From the NCBI GenBank assembly GCA_003486385.1, contig DNFT01000083.1, positions 1 to 49,598 of the forward strand: 49,598 bases of DNA. Direction: 5' to 3'. Source of the stretch: Eubacterium sp. (GTDB taxonomy: Bacteria; Bacillota; Clostridia; Lachnospirales; Lachnospiraceae). Shown one piece after another: positions 8,083 to 15,312 of this stretch. The position numbers were made by a program, and so were the translations under genes. Position 1 is the stretch's first letter. The number at the start of each line of letters is the position of its first letter. The notes below the pieces were generated by a model. That model searched no databases, had not been told where the DNA came from, and worked only from the letters and a program-made list of their open reading frames with translations.

Positions 8083-8143
8083 CTCGGTTTAAAAAAATGA
8101 AAAAGTTGTAAACTTTTTCATTTTTTCAATTATCTCAACCGAG
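8083..8143. repeat. 61-bp nested palindrome upstream of IS66 tnpA
   Basis: Outer arms CTCGGTT (8083-8089) and AACCGAG (8137-8143) enclose a perfect 16-bp stem (8092-8107 with 8111-8126) with a 3-nt loop. It sits just upstream of the tnpA ribosome site and would form a strong hairpin in its leader. It may be an IS control structure or a remnant of the element end. On the minus strand the second arm is not followed by a U-run beyond the stem itself. Confidence 0.65.
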
Positions 8144-8199
8144 AGGTGTTTACTCAAGGTGGAGTTATTTACTTGATACTATTTCAGAATATTATACCA

Positions 8200-8235
8200 T
8201 AAAAAATGGCGAAGTGCTTATCGTAACACTCCGCC
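8200..8235 (-). terminator. Terminator after the AbiF gene
   Basis: Imperfect 13-bp stem (8208-8220 with 8223-8235) followed on the minus strand by CCATTTTTT. A second hairpin with CCTAACC/GGTTAGG arms (8241-8273) lies between it and the abiF stop at 8307. Together they would end transcription coming from abiF. Confidence 0.6.
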
Positions 8236-8306
8236 GAAAGCCTAACCGGTTTGAGCAAAAATGCTTGGTTAGGTCTGCTTTACTATTTTATGCAGTTCTG
8301 CTGCAT

Positions 8307-9215
8307 TTATACACTTAAATGTGCTTTCCAATCCGCTGGAAGATTCATTGCTGTAAGACTGACTACACCAATATTATTTTGAATCAGCTTATCAAAAGCA
8401 TCTACAAATACTGTCCACTCAACATCGGATGAACGCAGATACTTCATCGCCAGTAGGATTTGATACAAACCATTATGTACCGGCAGTGGTGTGACTTTAT
8501 CTACATCGAGAATTTCCGGTGCAGTATGTATGGTTCGATTATAAATTCTGGAATTATGAGCACACATATTACGCAATACAGAAACACCCTGTATCCATGA
8601 AGCAAGCATTTTCTGTGATGGATTTACCAAATTTCCTTTTTTTGATTTATATTGGTAATTAGCCGCTAATATAGAATACGAGCTTCCAGTACCTGTTTTC
8701 AAATTCTTAATTATCTTCGATAGCGTACCAAATGAAAGAACTTCAACAGCTGCCCATACAGGCACCTCTCCATCATGATTGTCGAAATTATGTTTGATAA
8801 ACACATCATTAGAGCGAGCAATTTCTGATGCTACAGTGGACATATTCTGCCAATACAGTTTTTTCTCTTTAAAAATCGATGAATCCTGCAAGACAAGTGG
8901 TTCTCCGTGTATAAGCAACGCTTCCACTAATCGTACCCTCAAAGCCACCTCGATCTTAGAAATCATTGAAAAAATTAAAACAGACAATTCCTGATCAAAT
9001 TGATACAACTTTAAAATATCTTCAAACTTTGTTCCCGGAACATACTTCTTTGTAGCATTATCATATAATTGAAATGAGTATCCGCGCAAACGATAAAACC
9101 CAACTGCCTTTAATGCCTTTTCTACATCCTCACGAGAAGTAATTACCATTCCTGCATCAATATATGATTGTACCTGCTGTGCTATTGTTAATATTTGTTT
9201 TGGATATTGATACAT
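8307..9215 (-). CDS. abiF: AbiF/Abi_2-family abortive infection protein (HEPN RNase-like)
   Basis: The protein matches the Abi_2 (AbiD/AbiF) family throughout: opening YPKQILTIAQQVQSYIDAGM, GFYRLRGYSFQLYD, the core KLYQFDQELSVLIFSMISKIEVALRVRL, and near residue 219 RNMCAHNSRIYN, the R-x4-H motif of HEPN ribonucleases (Arg219, His224 counted from the upstream ATG). Members abort phage infection, and AbiF proteins are reported to work with an adjacent structured RNA. I prefer the ATG at 9215 (GGGGTG 4 nt upstream); an in-frame ATG at 9227 would add four residues. The gene stands alone behind its own promoter and RNA leader, and ends at hairpins. Nothing looks truncated, so it is probably functional. 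Confidence 0.9.
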   Translation of the reverse strand: MYQYPKQILTIAQQVQSYIDAGMVITSREDVEKALKAVGFYRLRGYSFQLYDNATKKYVPGTKFEDILKLYQFDQELSVLIFSMISKIEVALRVRLVEALLIHGEPLVLQDSSIFKEKKLYWQNMSTVASEIARSNDVFIKHNFDNHDGEVPVWAAVEVLSFGTLSKIIKNLKTGTGSSYSILAANYQYKSKKGNLVNPSQKMLASWIQGVSVLRNMCAHNSRIYNRTIHTAPEILDVDKVTPLPVHNGLYQILLAMKYLRSSDVEWTVFVDAFDKLIQNNIGVVSLTAMNLPADWKAHLSV

Positions 9216-9232
9216 AAAACACCCCATAAATA

Positions 9233-9284
9233 AAAAGCCCCACCGGGTTGCGCATGAAAATCAGAGGCGTGGTGGGTTCTGTTA
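9233..9284 (-). ncRNA. Probable AbiF RNA (antitoxin/guide-like leader RNA)
   Basis: Between a strong promoter and the abiF start, the minus strand gives a compact GC-rich RNA of about 50 nt. A six-pair stem CCCACC (9276-9271) with GGTGGG (9244-9239) encloses ACGCC and GCGC segments that could form an inner helix or pseudoknot. A U-run follows directly, so the RNA also looks like a terminated transcript. The AbiF RNA motif is a described conserved structure found upstream of genes of exactly this family. The identification rests on position and shape, not on a model search. Confidence 0.68.
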
Positions 9285-9289
9285 TTATC

Positions 9290-9317
9290 ATTATACAACT
9301 TTTATTGCGACTGTCAA
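9290..9317 (-). promoter_or_regulatory. Near-consensus promoter for the AbiF RNA and abiF
   Basis: The minus strand carries perfect TTGACA (9317-9312) and perfect TATAAT (9295-9290) separated by 16 bp, the best sigma-A promoter I found in the window. The start point would be near 9283, exactly at the beginning of the structured leader. Such strength fits an abundant RNA with occasional read-through into the toxin-like gene. Confidence 0.82.
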
Positions 9318-9359
9318 GATTCCTTTTTCAAAAAAGAATACAAGCTCCCACTATTTCTT

Positions 9360-9402
9360 GCAGTACATACCTTTTACACGAAGTGTAACAGGTATGTACT
9401 GC
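9360..9402. repeat. 43-bp long hairpin after tnpV
   Basis: Arms GCAGTACATACCT (9360-9372) and AGGTATGTACTGC (9390-9402) are perfectly complementary, with an inner TACAC/GTGTA pair. It starts 9 bases after the tnpV stop. It may be the tnpV terminator or part of an element end; no clear U-run follows on the minus strand. Confidence 0.65.
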
Positions 9403-9410
9403 ATTGTCAA

Positions 9411-9779
9411 TTATCTATAAATCAATTCGTTCAACACAATTTCCTCTGCACGATTATGGATACTGCCCATTCTCTGAATCCATTCACACTGATTATCCGC
9501 TTTCATTTTCTCAGTTACAGACTCAGCTTTTTGCATCTGACCGATGATGGTCTGTAATCTCGCCTGAGCCTGCTCGTTTATGTCTGTAAGGTAAGTCCAG
9601 AGCTGGCAGCTCAGCACCAAATCATTAAACAATATTGGATTATTCTCCCTTAAATACTCTCGATGCATACGCCCATACTTTCCAATAGGACGTTCTTCCT
9701 CCAGTAACTTCAAATCCAGTATGTAATAATCCCCAACCAATACATAATCAATTCCATTTTTCGTAATTCTTTCTTTAAT
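9411..9779 (-). CDS. tnpV: TnpV (transposon-encoded protein), unusual start codon
   Basis: The protein contains the full TnpV signature: DYVLVGDYYILDLKL, EEERPIGKYGRMHREYL, FNDLVLSCQLWTYLTDINEQAQARL and a C-terminal IHNRAEEIVLNELIY. The first ATG lies inside this conserved sequence (9740), but homology continues upstream to KERITKNGIDYV. In that position the expected start codon is ATT (9779-9777), preceded by AAGAGG at 9 nt. Either ATT is used as a rare start, or the ATG was lost and the gene is silenced. The other tnpV copy (5.6-5.95 kb) is clearly dead. No recombinase such as TnpX remains nearby, so this is a relic of a Tn4451-type element. Confidence 0.8.
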   Translation of the reverse strand: MKERITKNGIDYVLVGDYYILDLKLLEEERPIGKYGRMHREYLRENNPILFNDLVLSCQLWTYLTDINEQAQARLQTIIGQMQKAESVTEKMKADNQCEWIQRMGSIHNRAEEIVLNELIYR

Positions 9780-9847
9780 CGTATTTAACCTCTTTCACAA
9801 CATATTTATCATAGCTTGACTTCATTTGTCGTAAAAGTGTCGTAAAT

Positions 9848-10278
9848 TCAAGTCGGATTTTGAAGTTTCTCAATCATCTGTCGAAAAACATTCATAGGAA
9901 GTACACAATCTTCATCAAGATGCTTTTCTAACTTTATCCAATCTAAGTGCTCATCCATTACATAGTTTTTAACATCGTCAGAAACATTTACTCCAATCAC
10001 CTCTAACACAGCTATTCGTAATGCAATCTCCAAAACATAAAATGCATACAAATTTACTATGTTATCATCATGTATCTTATCAACATTATCAAAGGGCCAA
10101 TTGTTCCACTTATTTCGGTTACAAACACGAAATTTTCTGTAATTGTCCTCAAATCTGCTGTCTTTGTACAGTCCGTCATCACCGCCTCCTGCCTTAATGA
10201 TGGTAGACCATTTTCTATCATTTTATAGAACATGTATTTACTCCCGTCTTTAAAATGTATATCATTATATTTTCTCAA
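9848..10278 (-). pseudogene. Small unknown gene split by a frameshift
   Basis: The ATG at 10278 opens MRKYNDIHFKDGSKYMFYKMIEN. After an A-run at about 10211-10214 the plausible protein continues in another frame as WSTIIKAGGGDDGLYKDSRFEDNYRKF, then through NKWNNWPFDNVDKIHDDNIVNLYAFYVLEIALRIAVLEVIG to a stop at 9848. One missing A would restore a single protein of about 143 aa. The original frame instead ends at 10057. I do not recognise the family; the C-terminal half is predicted helical. It follows fic by 28 bp on the same strand and could be its partner. Either it is a pseudogene, or slippage on the A-run produces the full protein. Confidence 0.6.
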
Positions 10279-10306
10279 AGCGCAAATTTTTCACTTTGAA
10301 TCACGA

Positions 10307-11197
10307 TTAATATACAATTCTAAAATAATCCAGATACGCCTTATACTTATCCTGTGCGGTCAGACAGGTATCTGTCAGATAGCCTTTTTCATTGTTCCAT
10401 TCTTTCAATCCACGATAATAGAACATCTTCAGATTATCCTCGATGATAAACGGAACGATATTATATTTCAGACATTCCTTGAACATAATTAATCTGCCCA
10501 CACGACCATTGCCGTCCTGAAATGGATGGATACGCTCAAACTTCACATGGAAATCCAAAATATCCTCAAAAGTCTTTTCTTCTTTTTCGTTGTACTCTGT
10601 CAGCAGAGTTTTCATTTTATCGGCAACTTCTTCCGGAAGTGCTGTATCCATACCACCGACTTCATTGGGTATCTTTTTATAATCTCCTAAGGCAAACCAA
10701 TCTTTTCTGGAATCACTGGTACCGCTCTTCAATATCAGATGAAGTTCTTTGATAAACTTCTCTGTCAGAGCTGCCTTTGCATTATCAATAATCATATCAA
10801 TACAGCGGAAGTGATTTGCTGTTTCAATCACATCGTCCACATTCAGCACACCTTTTTCTACACCGATGGTGTTGGTTTCAAAGATATATCTGGTCTGATC
10901 GTGGGTCAGGCGGCTGCCTTCAATATGATTGGAGTTATATGTCAAATCAATCTGTGTCTTATGATAAATACCACCGGAATACTTACTTGCCTTCTGCTCC
11001 TGCAAAATATCCAGCAATGTAACTGGCTGCTCTTTCTTTTTATTGGAACGCTCCGGCTTTTCTGCATTTTCGGGAATGTTCCATGTCTTGCCGGTAAGAA
11101 ACGCACCGTTTACTCGTCCCTGGGCACAGTAATTTCTGACACTGCGTTCCGACACATCCCATTTTTTCGCTATTTCAGTAACTGAAAGGTATCGCAT
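10307..11197 (-). CDS. fic: Fic-domain AMP transferase with N-terminal HTH
   Basis: The 296-aa protein has an N-terminal helix-turn-helix (1-50, RYLSVTEIAKKWDVSERSVRNYC ... TWNIP) and a Fic core. The inhibitory helix motif SNHIEG (89-94, [S/T]xxxE[G/N]) lies before the core, so it is a class II, self-inhibited Fic enzyme. The active-site motif HPFQDGNGRVGR (224-235) is complete. Fic proteins of this type transfer AMP from ATP onto protein hydroxyls. The HTH suggests DNA binding or autoregulation. GGGGGAGA precedes the start, and a good promoter lies at 11249-11277. A scrap of another fic copy lies at 5.4 kb. Family-typical length; likely intact. Confidence 0.92.
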   Translation of the reverse strand: MRYLSVTEIAKKWDVSERSVRNYCAQGRVNGAFLTGKTWNIPENAEKPERSNKKKEQPVTLLDILQEQKASKYSGGIYHKTQIDLTYNSNHIEGSRLTHDQTRYIFETNTIGVEKGVLNVDDVIETANHFRCIDMIIDNAKAALTEKFIKELHLILKSGTSDSRKDWFALGDYKKIPNEVGGMDTALPEEVADKMKTLLTEYNEKEEKTFEDILDFHVKFERIHPFQDGNGRVGRLIMFKECLKYNIVPFIIEDNLKMFYYRGLKEWNNEKGYLTDTCLTAQDKYKAYLDYFRIVY

Positions 11198-11248
11198 CTG
11201 CTCTCCCCCGTTATAAATCGAATCTAAATTTATACTTTACTATGATAT

Positions 11249-11277
11249 AGTATACTACATTATCGGCAAAATATCAA
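11249..11277 (-). promoter_or_regulatory. Promoter of fic
   Basis: Minus strand TTGATA (11277-11272), 17-bp spacer, TATACT (11254-11249). The start of transcription would be near 11242, leaving a 45-nt leader. Confidence 0.65.
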
Positions 11278-11327
11278 ATATTCGCAAGTGATATTTTTCT
11301 TTATTTTTGCCGTTTCCGGTATTTTTA

Positions 11328-11507
11328 TTATTTCTTATCAACAATTGTTGTGCATAGAACGGCAATATATACAATAAAACAAATGCTCAAATAAAGCATC
11401 ACCACCCCTACTGGGATTTGGATACATAACTCTAAAATATCCTTTACTATAGTAATCAATACAACTATTCCTACCACGAATGTTGCCTTTGTTGCAAAAA
11501 AATTCAT
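11328..11507 (-). CDS. Small two-helix membrane protein, 59 aa
   Basis: An open frame of 59 codons reads MNFFATKATFVVGIVVLITIV, a short polar turn, then PVGVVMLYLSICFIVYIAVLC and ends TTIVDKK. Both hydrophobic stretches are long enough to cross the membrane. Codon pattern and an uninterrupted frame support it, but the ribosome site is weak. Function unknown; it lies alone between fic and the PIN-like operon. Confidence 0.5.
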   Translation of the reverse strand: MNFFATKATFVVGIVVLITIVKDILELCIQIPVGVVMLYLSICFIVYIAVLCTTIVDKK

Positions 11508-11618
11508 CTCAGCTTCTTTTTTCTCTTTTTATGTTTCCGGTTTCTTTCATTCGTCATAACGTGTCCTCCATATAAAATATTTTCATCTACTTTTATCATA
11601 AATATGAATATACCGTTT

Positions 11619-11801
11619 TTATTTTAGTATATTTTGGAAATATTCTTTTAATAAATCTTTATGTTTAAAATAAGATTCCAATACATAACATAGAAACTGT
11701 TCATCTTTTTGCGGCAAATCATTTCCGTTTTCATCTTTCCTTAATACCTCGCATCTATAGTCGAAAGGAATTCTTGAATTATCAATTTTGAAAGATTTCA
11801 T
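11619..11801 (-). CDS. Hypothetical protein, 60 aa, coupled to PIN-like gene
   Basis: MKSFKIDNSRIPFDYRCEVL opens a small charged protein ending in an EYFQNILK helix. Its start lies inside the last codons of the PIN-like gene (20-bp overlap when the frameshifted C-terminus of that gene is used), which suggests translational coupling and supports the reality of both frames. No recognised domain. It could be a partner or antitoxin of the PIN-like RNase; this is inference from position. Confidence 0.5.
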   Translation of the reverse strand: MKSFKIDNSRIPFDYRCEVLRKDENGNDLPQKDEQFLCYVLESYFKHKDLLKEYFQNILK

Positions 11802-12470
11802 TCTTGTTTTTATCAGTTACATATTTTCTTATAATAGGTTTGATATCTCCATATACATCAAGATAATCCTCAAGATACATGCTATGCAAAGCATTATGAA
11901 CATCATTCATAAATTTTCATTTCCATACAATGAGGTTACAACCTTTGCTACTTCATTCATCACACAAGGTCTATACTGTATTTCCGATGTGCTTAAGGTC
12001 TGTTGTACCTGTTGATTCAGCTTTGACTTATTTACGGAATCCACCTTCGATACACTAACTTTCTTTTCTACATTTTGTTTTTCTTCTTTCTTCTGCGCAT
12101 CTTTTGGGACAGCAATTGTACATCTTCTCGAAACAGATATACTTTTTCCACCCTCTTCTCGTATGAACTCGCCTACTTTATCATAGCCTTTATCCGATGA
12201 TATAATCACATACTCAGTCTTTTTATTAGCATTTTTTCCAACCAAAAATCCAAGATACGCAATTAAATGTTTATCTAACGGTTGGTCTCCCACTGGGACT
12301 TTTTTTATATCAAGTTCCGCCTTACCATGGTTTGTAAAAATATCAAGAGTTGTATTTTTAGAATTATCCGTGTAAAACAAATGAATATAATCAGTATTCG
12401 AGAGATTTTCACATCCCTTAAGACCGTTCTTTCCATCATTTTCATAATCTATCAAATAATGTGTCTCCAT
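11782..12470 (-). pseudogene. PIN/NYN-like RNase-domain protein with C-terminal frameshift
   Basis: The start is best placed at the ATG at 12470 (AGAGGG 8-9 nt upstream); a GTG at 12479 sits on the ribosome site. Residues 1-115 form a PIN-like fold: HYLIDYENDGKNGLKG with the first acidic residue, and YVIISSDKGYDKVGEFI with the second acidic pair, as in predicted metal-dependent RNases. A lysine-rich linker follows. The annotated frame stops at 11907 (NENL), but shifting by one base there continues NDVHNALHSMYLEDYLDVYGDIKPIIRKYV to a stop at 11782, a convincing natural C-terminus. One lost base therefore truncates the last 40 residues. The catalytic part is intact, so partial activity is possible. 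Confidence 0.7.
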
Positions 12471-12536
12471 AATAATCACCCTCTTCTAAATACAATTATT
12501 CAAAATAATATTATCACATACACCTGCTTTTTTCCG

Positions 12537-12568
12537 CAAAAAAACGCCCCAGCCTAAGCCAGAGCGTT
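12537..12568 (-). terminator. Rho-independent terminator upstream of the PIN-like gene
   Basis: An 11-pair stem with wobble pairs (12543-12553 with 12558-12568), TTAG loop, followed on the minus strand by a run of T. It ends transcripts coming from the 12.6-12.8 kb region. The PIN-like gene starts 67 bases further on, so 12480-12536 must hold its promoter; I see no clear -35/-10 pair there. Confidence 0.7.
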
Positions 12569-12582
12569 GCCTATCTTCCATT

Positions 12583-12792
12583 TTAAATTACCTTAAACAT
12601 CTTCTGCGACATCGTTTTCTCTTTCTTCTGCTCAACCTCTGCCTGTGCCTTTCTAAACTCTTCCATTCGTTTCAATTTCCTAATAGCAGATGAGGCACTG
12701 AATGAAGTGAAGGGAAATGGACGGAACCAGCATGTGATCCGAGAGGTAAAAATAAAAAAGACTGATAAGCAGTAGCTTTTATAGTTCAGCAA
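12583..12792 (-). CDS. Doubtful 69-aa frame, probable gene remnant
   Basis: Only the C-terminal half (AIRKLKRMEEFRKAQAEVEQKKE, then TMSQKMFKVI) looks protein-like: a charged helix followed by a short tail and a terminator. The N-terminal half overlaps the MCP terminator and looks like random sequence. The plus strand of 12690-12775 also carries a protein-like scrap ending in a stop (EVKGNGRNQHVIREVKIKKTDKQ with neighbours), so this 200-bp patch seems to be a junction of gene remnants. I cannot assign either piece. Confidence 0.3.
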   Translation of the reverse strand: MLNYKSYCLSVFFIFTSRITCWFRPFPFTSFSASSAIRKLKRMEEFRKAQAEVEQKKEKTMSQKMFKVI

Positions 12793-12804
12793 TGCTTATC
12801 AGTC
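12747..12804 (-). terminator. Terminator of the chemoreceptor gene
   Basis: Perfect 12-bp inverted repeat GACTGATAAGCA / TGCTTATCAGTC (12760-12771 and 12793-12804) followed on the minus strand by TTTTTTATTTTT. It lies 18 bases after the receptor stop codon. Confidence 0.88.
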
Positions 12805-12821
12805 CGCCGTATCCTATATGT

Positions 12822-14525
12822 TTATTTCAGCTTGAACTGTGATACCAGATCGTTCATCGTTGTGGCCTGTGCCGACAATTCCTGACTTGTGGCTGATGTT
12901 TCCTCTGCTGTTGCGGAATTGGTCTGTACAACTTCCGATATCTGATTAATTCCCTGCTCAACCTGCAGCATCGCCGATGACTGCTCTTTGGATATTTCAC
13001 TCAATTCCTGAGATGACTTGGCGATTGCTTTAATACCACTGATAATTGACGCAATTGATACGGATGCACGTTGTGCCGCTCTGTTACCTGCCTCTACTTC
13101 GGCAAGAGAGCCTTCGATCAGCTGGCGGGTATCTACAGCTGATCGCGTACTTTGTTCTGCCAGCTTACGGATTTGGTTTGCTACAACGGCAAATCCCCTG
13201 CCGGCCTCTCCTGCTCTTGCAGCTTCAATAGAAGCATTTAATGATAAAAGATTCGTCTGGCTTGCAATGTCTTCAATTTCTGAAATAATATTACCGATAT
13301 TCTGTGAAGCTTCATTAATTCTGTTCATTGCATCCATCATGGATTCCATTTCACTGCGGCTGTGGTCGGCTTCATCTGCATACTTACTTGCTTGCTGATA
13401 AGAAGCTTCGGTATTTTGTGAAGTCTTGGTAACCCCTTCTGAAATACTCGCAATAGTTGCCTGCAATTCTTGTACAGATGCAGACTGGTCAGTAGCACCC
13501 TCTGCCAATGACTGGGCAGCCTGTGCAAGGTTGTTGGAGCCTGCTGATACCTGGTCGGAAGCGTTATTGATCTGCCTGAGAGTATCATTCATCTGATTAT
13601 TCATCTGTCTGAGCGTTGCGATAATACTTGCATATTCTCCGACATATTTATCCGGATATTTTGAAGTAACCGTATAATTGCCGCTTGCCATTTCTGTCAG
13701 ACAGTAGTCGATATCCTCAATAATCAGCTTCAGGCTATGTGACATATCAGCTGCCGTTTTTGCCATTTCACTAACCTCATCCTTAGAATCTACCTCAGGG
13801 AACTTCGTAGACAAATCACCCTGTTCAAAGGTAACAAGACGCTGCTTCAGTGCATTGATAGGTTCTGCGATTCCCTTTGCTATGAATCTTCCAAATCTGA
13901 CGGATATGCTGAAGGAAACGATCAGCATAATGACAACTACTACTACCAGTATGCTGCTTGTGATGTTAAGGATATTGTCTAAAGAATCACCTTTGGATGT
14001 TTTAGTATTCAGCAGCTCATATATTAGTCCTTCTATTTCTTCATAAGCAGGGGCAAGCTCATTCATTGCCTTATACTGCGCCTGCTGACGAGAGCTTTCA
14101 TCGTTCACATTCTTACCTAACTCAATGATCTCTTCATTAAGCTTCCAGTACACCGTCAGCTTGTCGTTGATGGTCTGGCATGTATTTCTGCTTTCATCAG
14201 TGACCAGTTTGTCTTCCACTGCTTCCCACAAGGAAATAAATTCATCCTTATCATCGTTGTATTGACTGATCATATCATTGATTTCATCCTGGGTATCATA
14301 ACCAACAATACCTCTTGTGTCACCCCGGGAATCTGTGAACTTAATCATCGCCCGTCCAATGTCACCCTGTGGAAAACCATAATACCGCAATGCATATGTA
14401 TATCTATTTGAAATTATGAGTAATACAATAACTGCTGCAATTACAGCTATGCTGTTGATAATGGTCGTGATAATGAAACCTGTTATGAGCCGTTTTTCAA
14501 TTCGCATTTCATTGATTTTTTTCAT
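12822..14525 (-). CDS. Methyl-accepting chemotaxis protein
   Basis: The 567-aa receptor has TM1 (about 14-40), an extracellular four-helix sensor domain (about 41-188), TM2 (about 190-211), a HAMP domain (about 212-265) and a long cytoplasmic signalling coiled coil. The highly conserved hairpin tip is EDIASQTNLLSLNASIEAARAGE followed by GRGFAVVANQIRKLAEQS, which contacts CheA and CheW. It ends FKLK without a CheR-binding pentapeptide. It would sense an extracellular ligand and control flagellar motion, but the ligand is unknown. It stands alone, with its own promoter (14585-14613) and terminator. No other chemotaxis gene lies in the window. Confidence 0.95.
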   Translation of the reverse strand: MKKINEMRIEKRLITGFIITTIINSIAVIAAVIVLLIISNRYTYALRYYGFPQGDIGRAMIKFTDSRGDTRGIVGYDTQDEINDMISQYNDDKDEFISLWEAVEDKLVTDESRNTCQTINDKLTVYWKLNEEIIELGKNVNDESSRQQAQYKAMNELAPAYEEIEGLIYELLNTKTSKGDSLDNILNITSSILVVVVVIMLIVSFSISVRFGRFIAKGIAEPINALKQRLVTFEQGDLSTKFPEVDSKDEVSEMAKTAADMSHSLKLIIEDIDYCLTEMASGNYTVTSKYPDKYVGEYASIIATLRQMNNQMNDTLRQINNASDQVSAGSNNLAQAAQSLAEGATDQSASVQELQATIASISEGVTKTSQNTEASYQQASKYADEADHSRSEMESMMDAMNRINEASQNIGNIISEIEDIASQTNLLSLNASIEAARAGEAGRGFAVVANQIRKLAEQSTRSAVDTRQLIEGSLAEVEAGNRAAQRASVSIASIISGIKAIAKSSQELSEISKEQSSAMLQVEQGINQISEVVQTNSATAEETSATSQELSAQATTMNDLVSQFKLK

Positions 14526-14584
14526 ACTGGATTATCCCTTTCAGTTATTCATATTTACTTACATAATAAGTATACTGTGCAATA

Positions 14585-14613
14585 ATTATATATCACTATG
14601 CCTTTATTATCAA
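14585..14613 (-). promoter_or_regulatory. Sigma-A type promoter of the chemoreceptor
   Basis: Minus strand TTGATA (14613-14608), 17-bp spacer, perfect TATAAT (14590-14585). AAAGGG lies 11 nt before the start codon. I see no flagellar sigma-28 promoter here. Confidence 0.7.
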
Positions 14614-14787
14614 TACGAGGATACCTTTTCAATCACTGTAAAAATACAGAAAATCCGGGCGGATGAGGCTGTTTTTTTTGTGCAAAATAACGAAAAGAAG
14701 ATGCCCAGAATATATTGACGAAGAAAAAATAATTTGATATGACTAAAAAGTTACAGTGCGACAAAGAGAATAGGGATGGTTATAGCT

Positions 14788-15100
14788 ATGAGTCAGGATA
14801 TATTTACGTTATTTGAAGGAATGACAACAGAACATCTGATGGAAATTATTTCAGAGAGCAAGGATGACTTTCTTTATATATTTGACATACATAATAACAA
14901 AATAGAGATTTTCAAGTCAGTGTGAACCGGTTTAAGATATTCAACAGGTTTCTGAACAATGCTCTGAACGATGTCATGCCTGCAGTATATGAGGAGAATC
15001 GTGAGATACTTATGAGGTATCTGTCCAATGCAGCCTCAGGAAAAGAAAAATTTCATAAATGATAAGGACATTGGCACTGTCTTCTGAATCCAGTGGAATA
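14788..15100 (+). pseudogene. Decayed sensor-domain gene remnant
   Basis: The plus strand opens MSQDIFTLFEGMTTEHLMEIISESK, then DDFLYIFDIHNNKIEIFKS, which resembles the PAS-like start of clostridial GGDEF/EAL sensor proteins. It stops at 14925. Another frame continues with VNRFKIFNRFLNNALNDVMPAVYEENREILMRYLSNAAS to about 15060. Several stops follow. The rest of the stretch to 15250 shows no coding signal. It is best read as the ruined 5' end of a signalling gene; the family assignment is tentative. Confidence 0.45.
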
Positions 15101-15256
15101 ATAGCATCTCGGATAATCCGGGAGGAAAGAATTACAAAATCTGATTTTTGTGTCCACTCTATTTAATTCTGCAAAAATTCGTACGAAGGTTCCATCGGTC
15201 TTCTATCAGAAAATCCGTACAGATTATTATCTCCCTGCATTTTGTTGATAATAATA

Positions 15257-15285
15257 TTGTGTTTATTCGGTTTTGCGTATACAAT
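15257..15285 (+). promoter_or_regulatory. Promoter of the adenine methyltransferase
   Basis: TTGTGT (15257-15262), 17-bp spacer, TACAAT (15280-15285), followed by an AGGAG ribosome site just before the ATG at 15313. Confidence 0.6.
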
Positions 15286-15312
15286 AGTAATTATAATTTT
15301 TAGGAGAATATT

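Noticed and set aside
9233..9284. Simple terminator of an upstream gene
   Set aside because: It lies directly after a near-consensus promoter on the same strand and has no gene to terminate, so a structured RNA is the better reading.
10739..11185. A 148-codon plus-strand frame over fic
   Set aside because: Shadow of the Fic coding sequence, cysteine-rich and without start signals.
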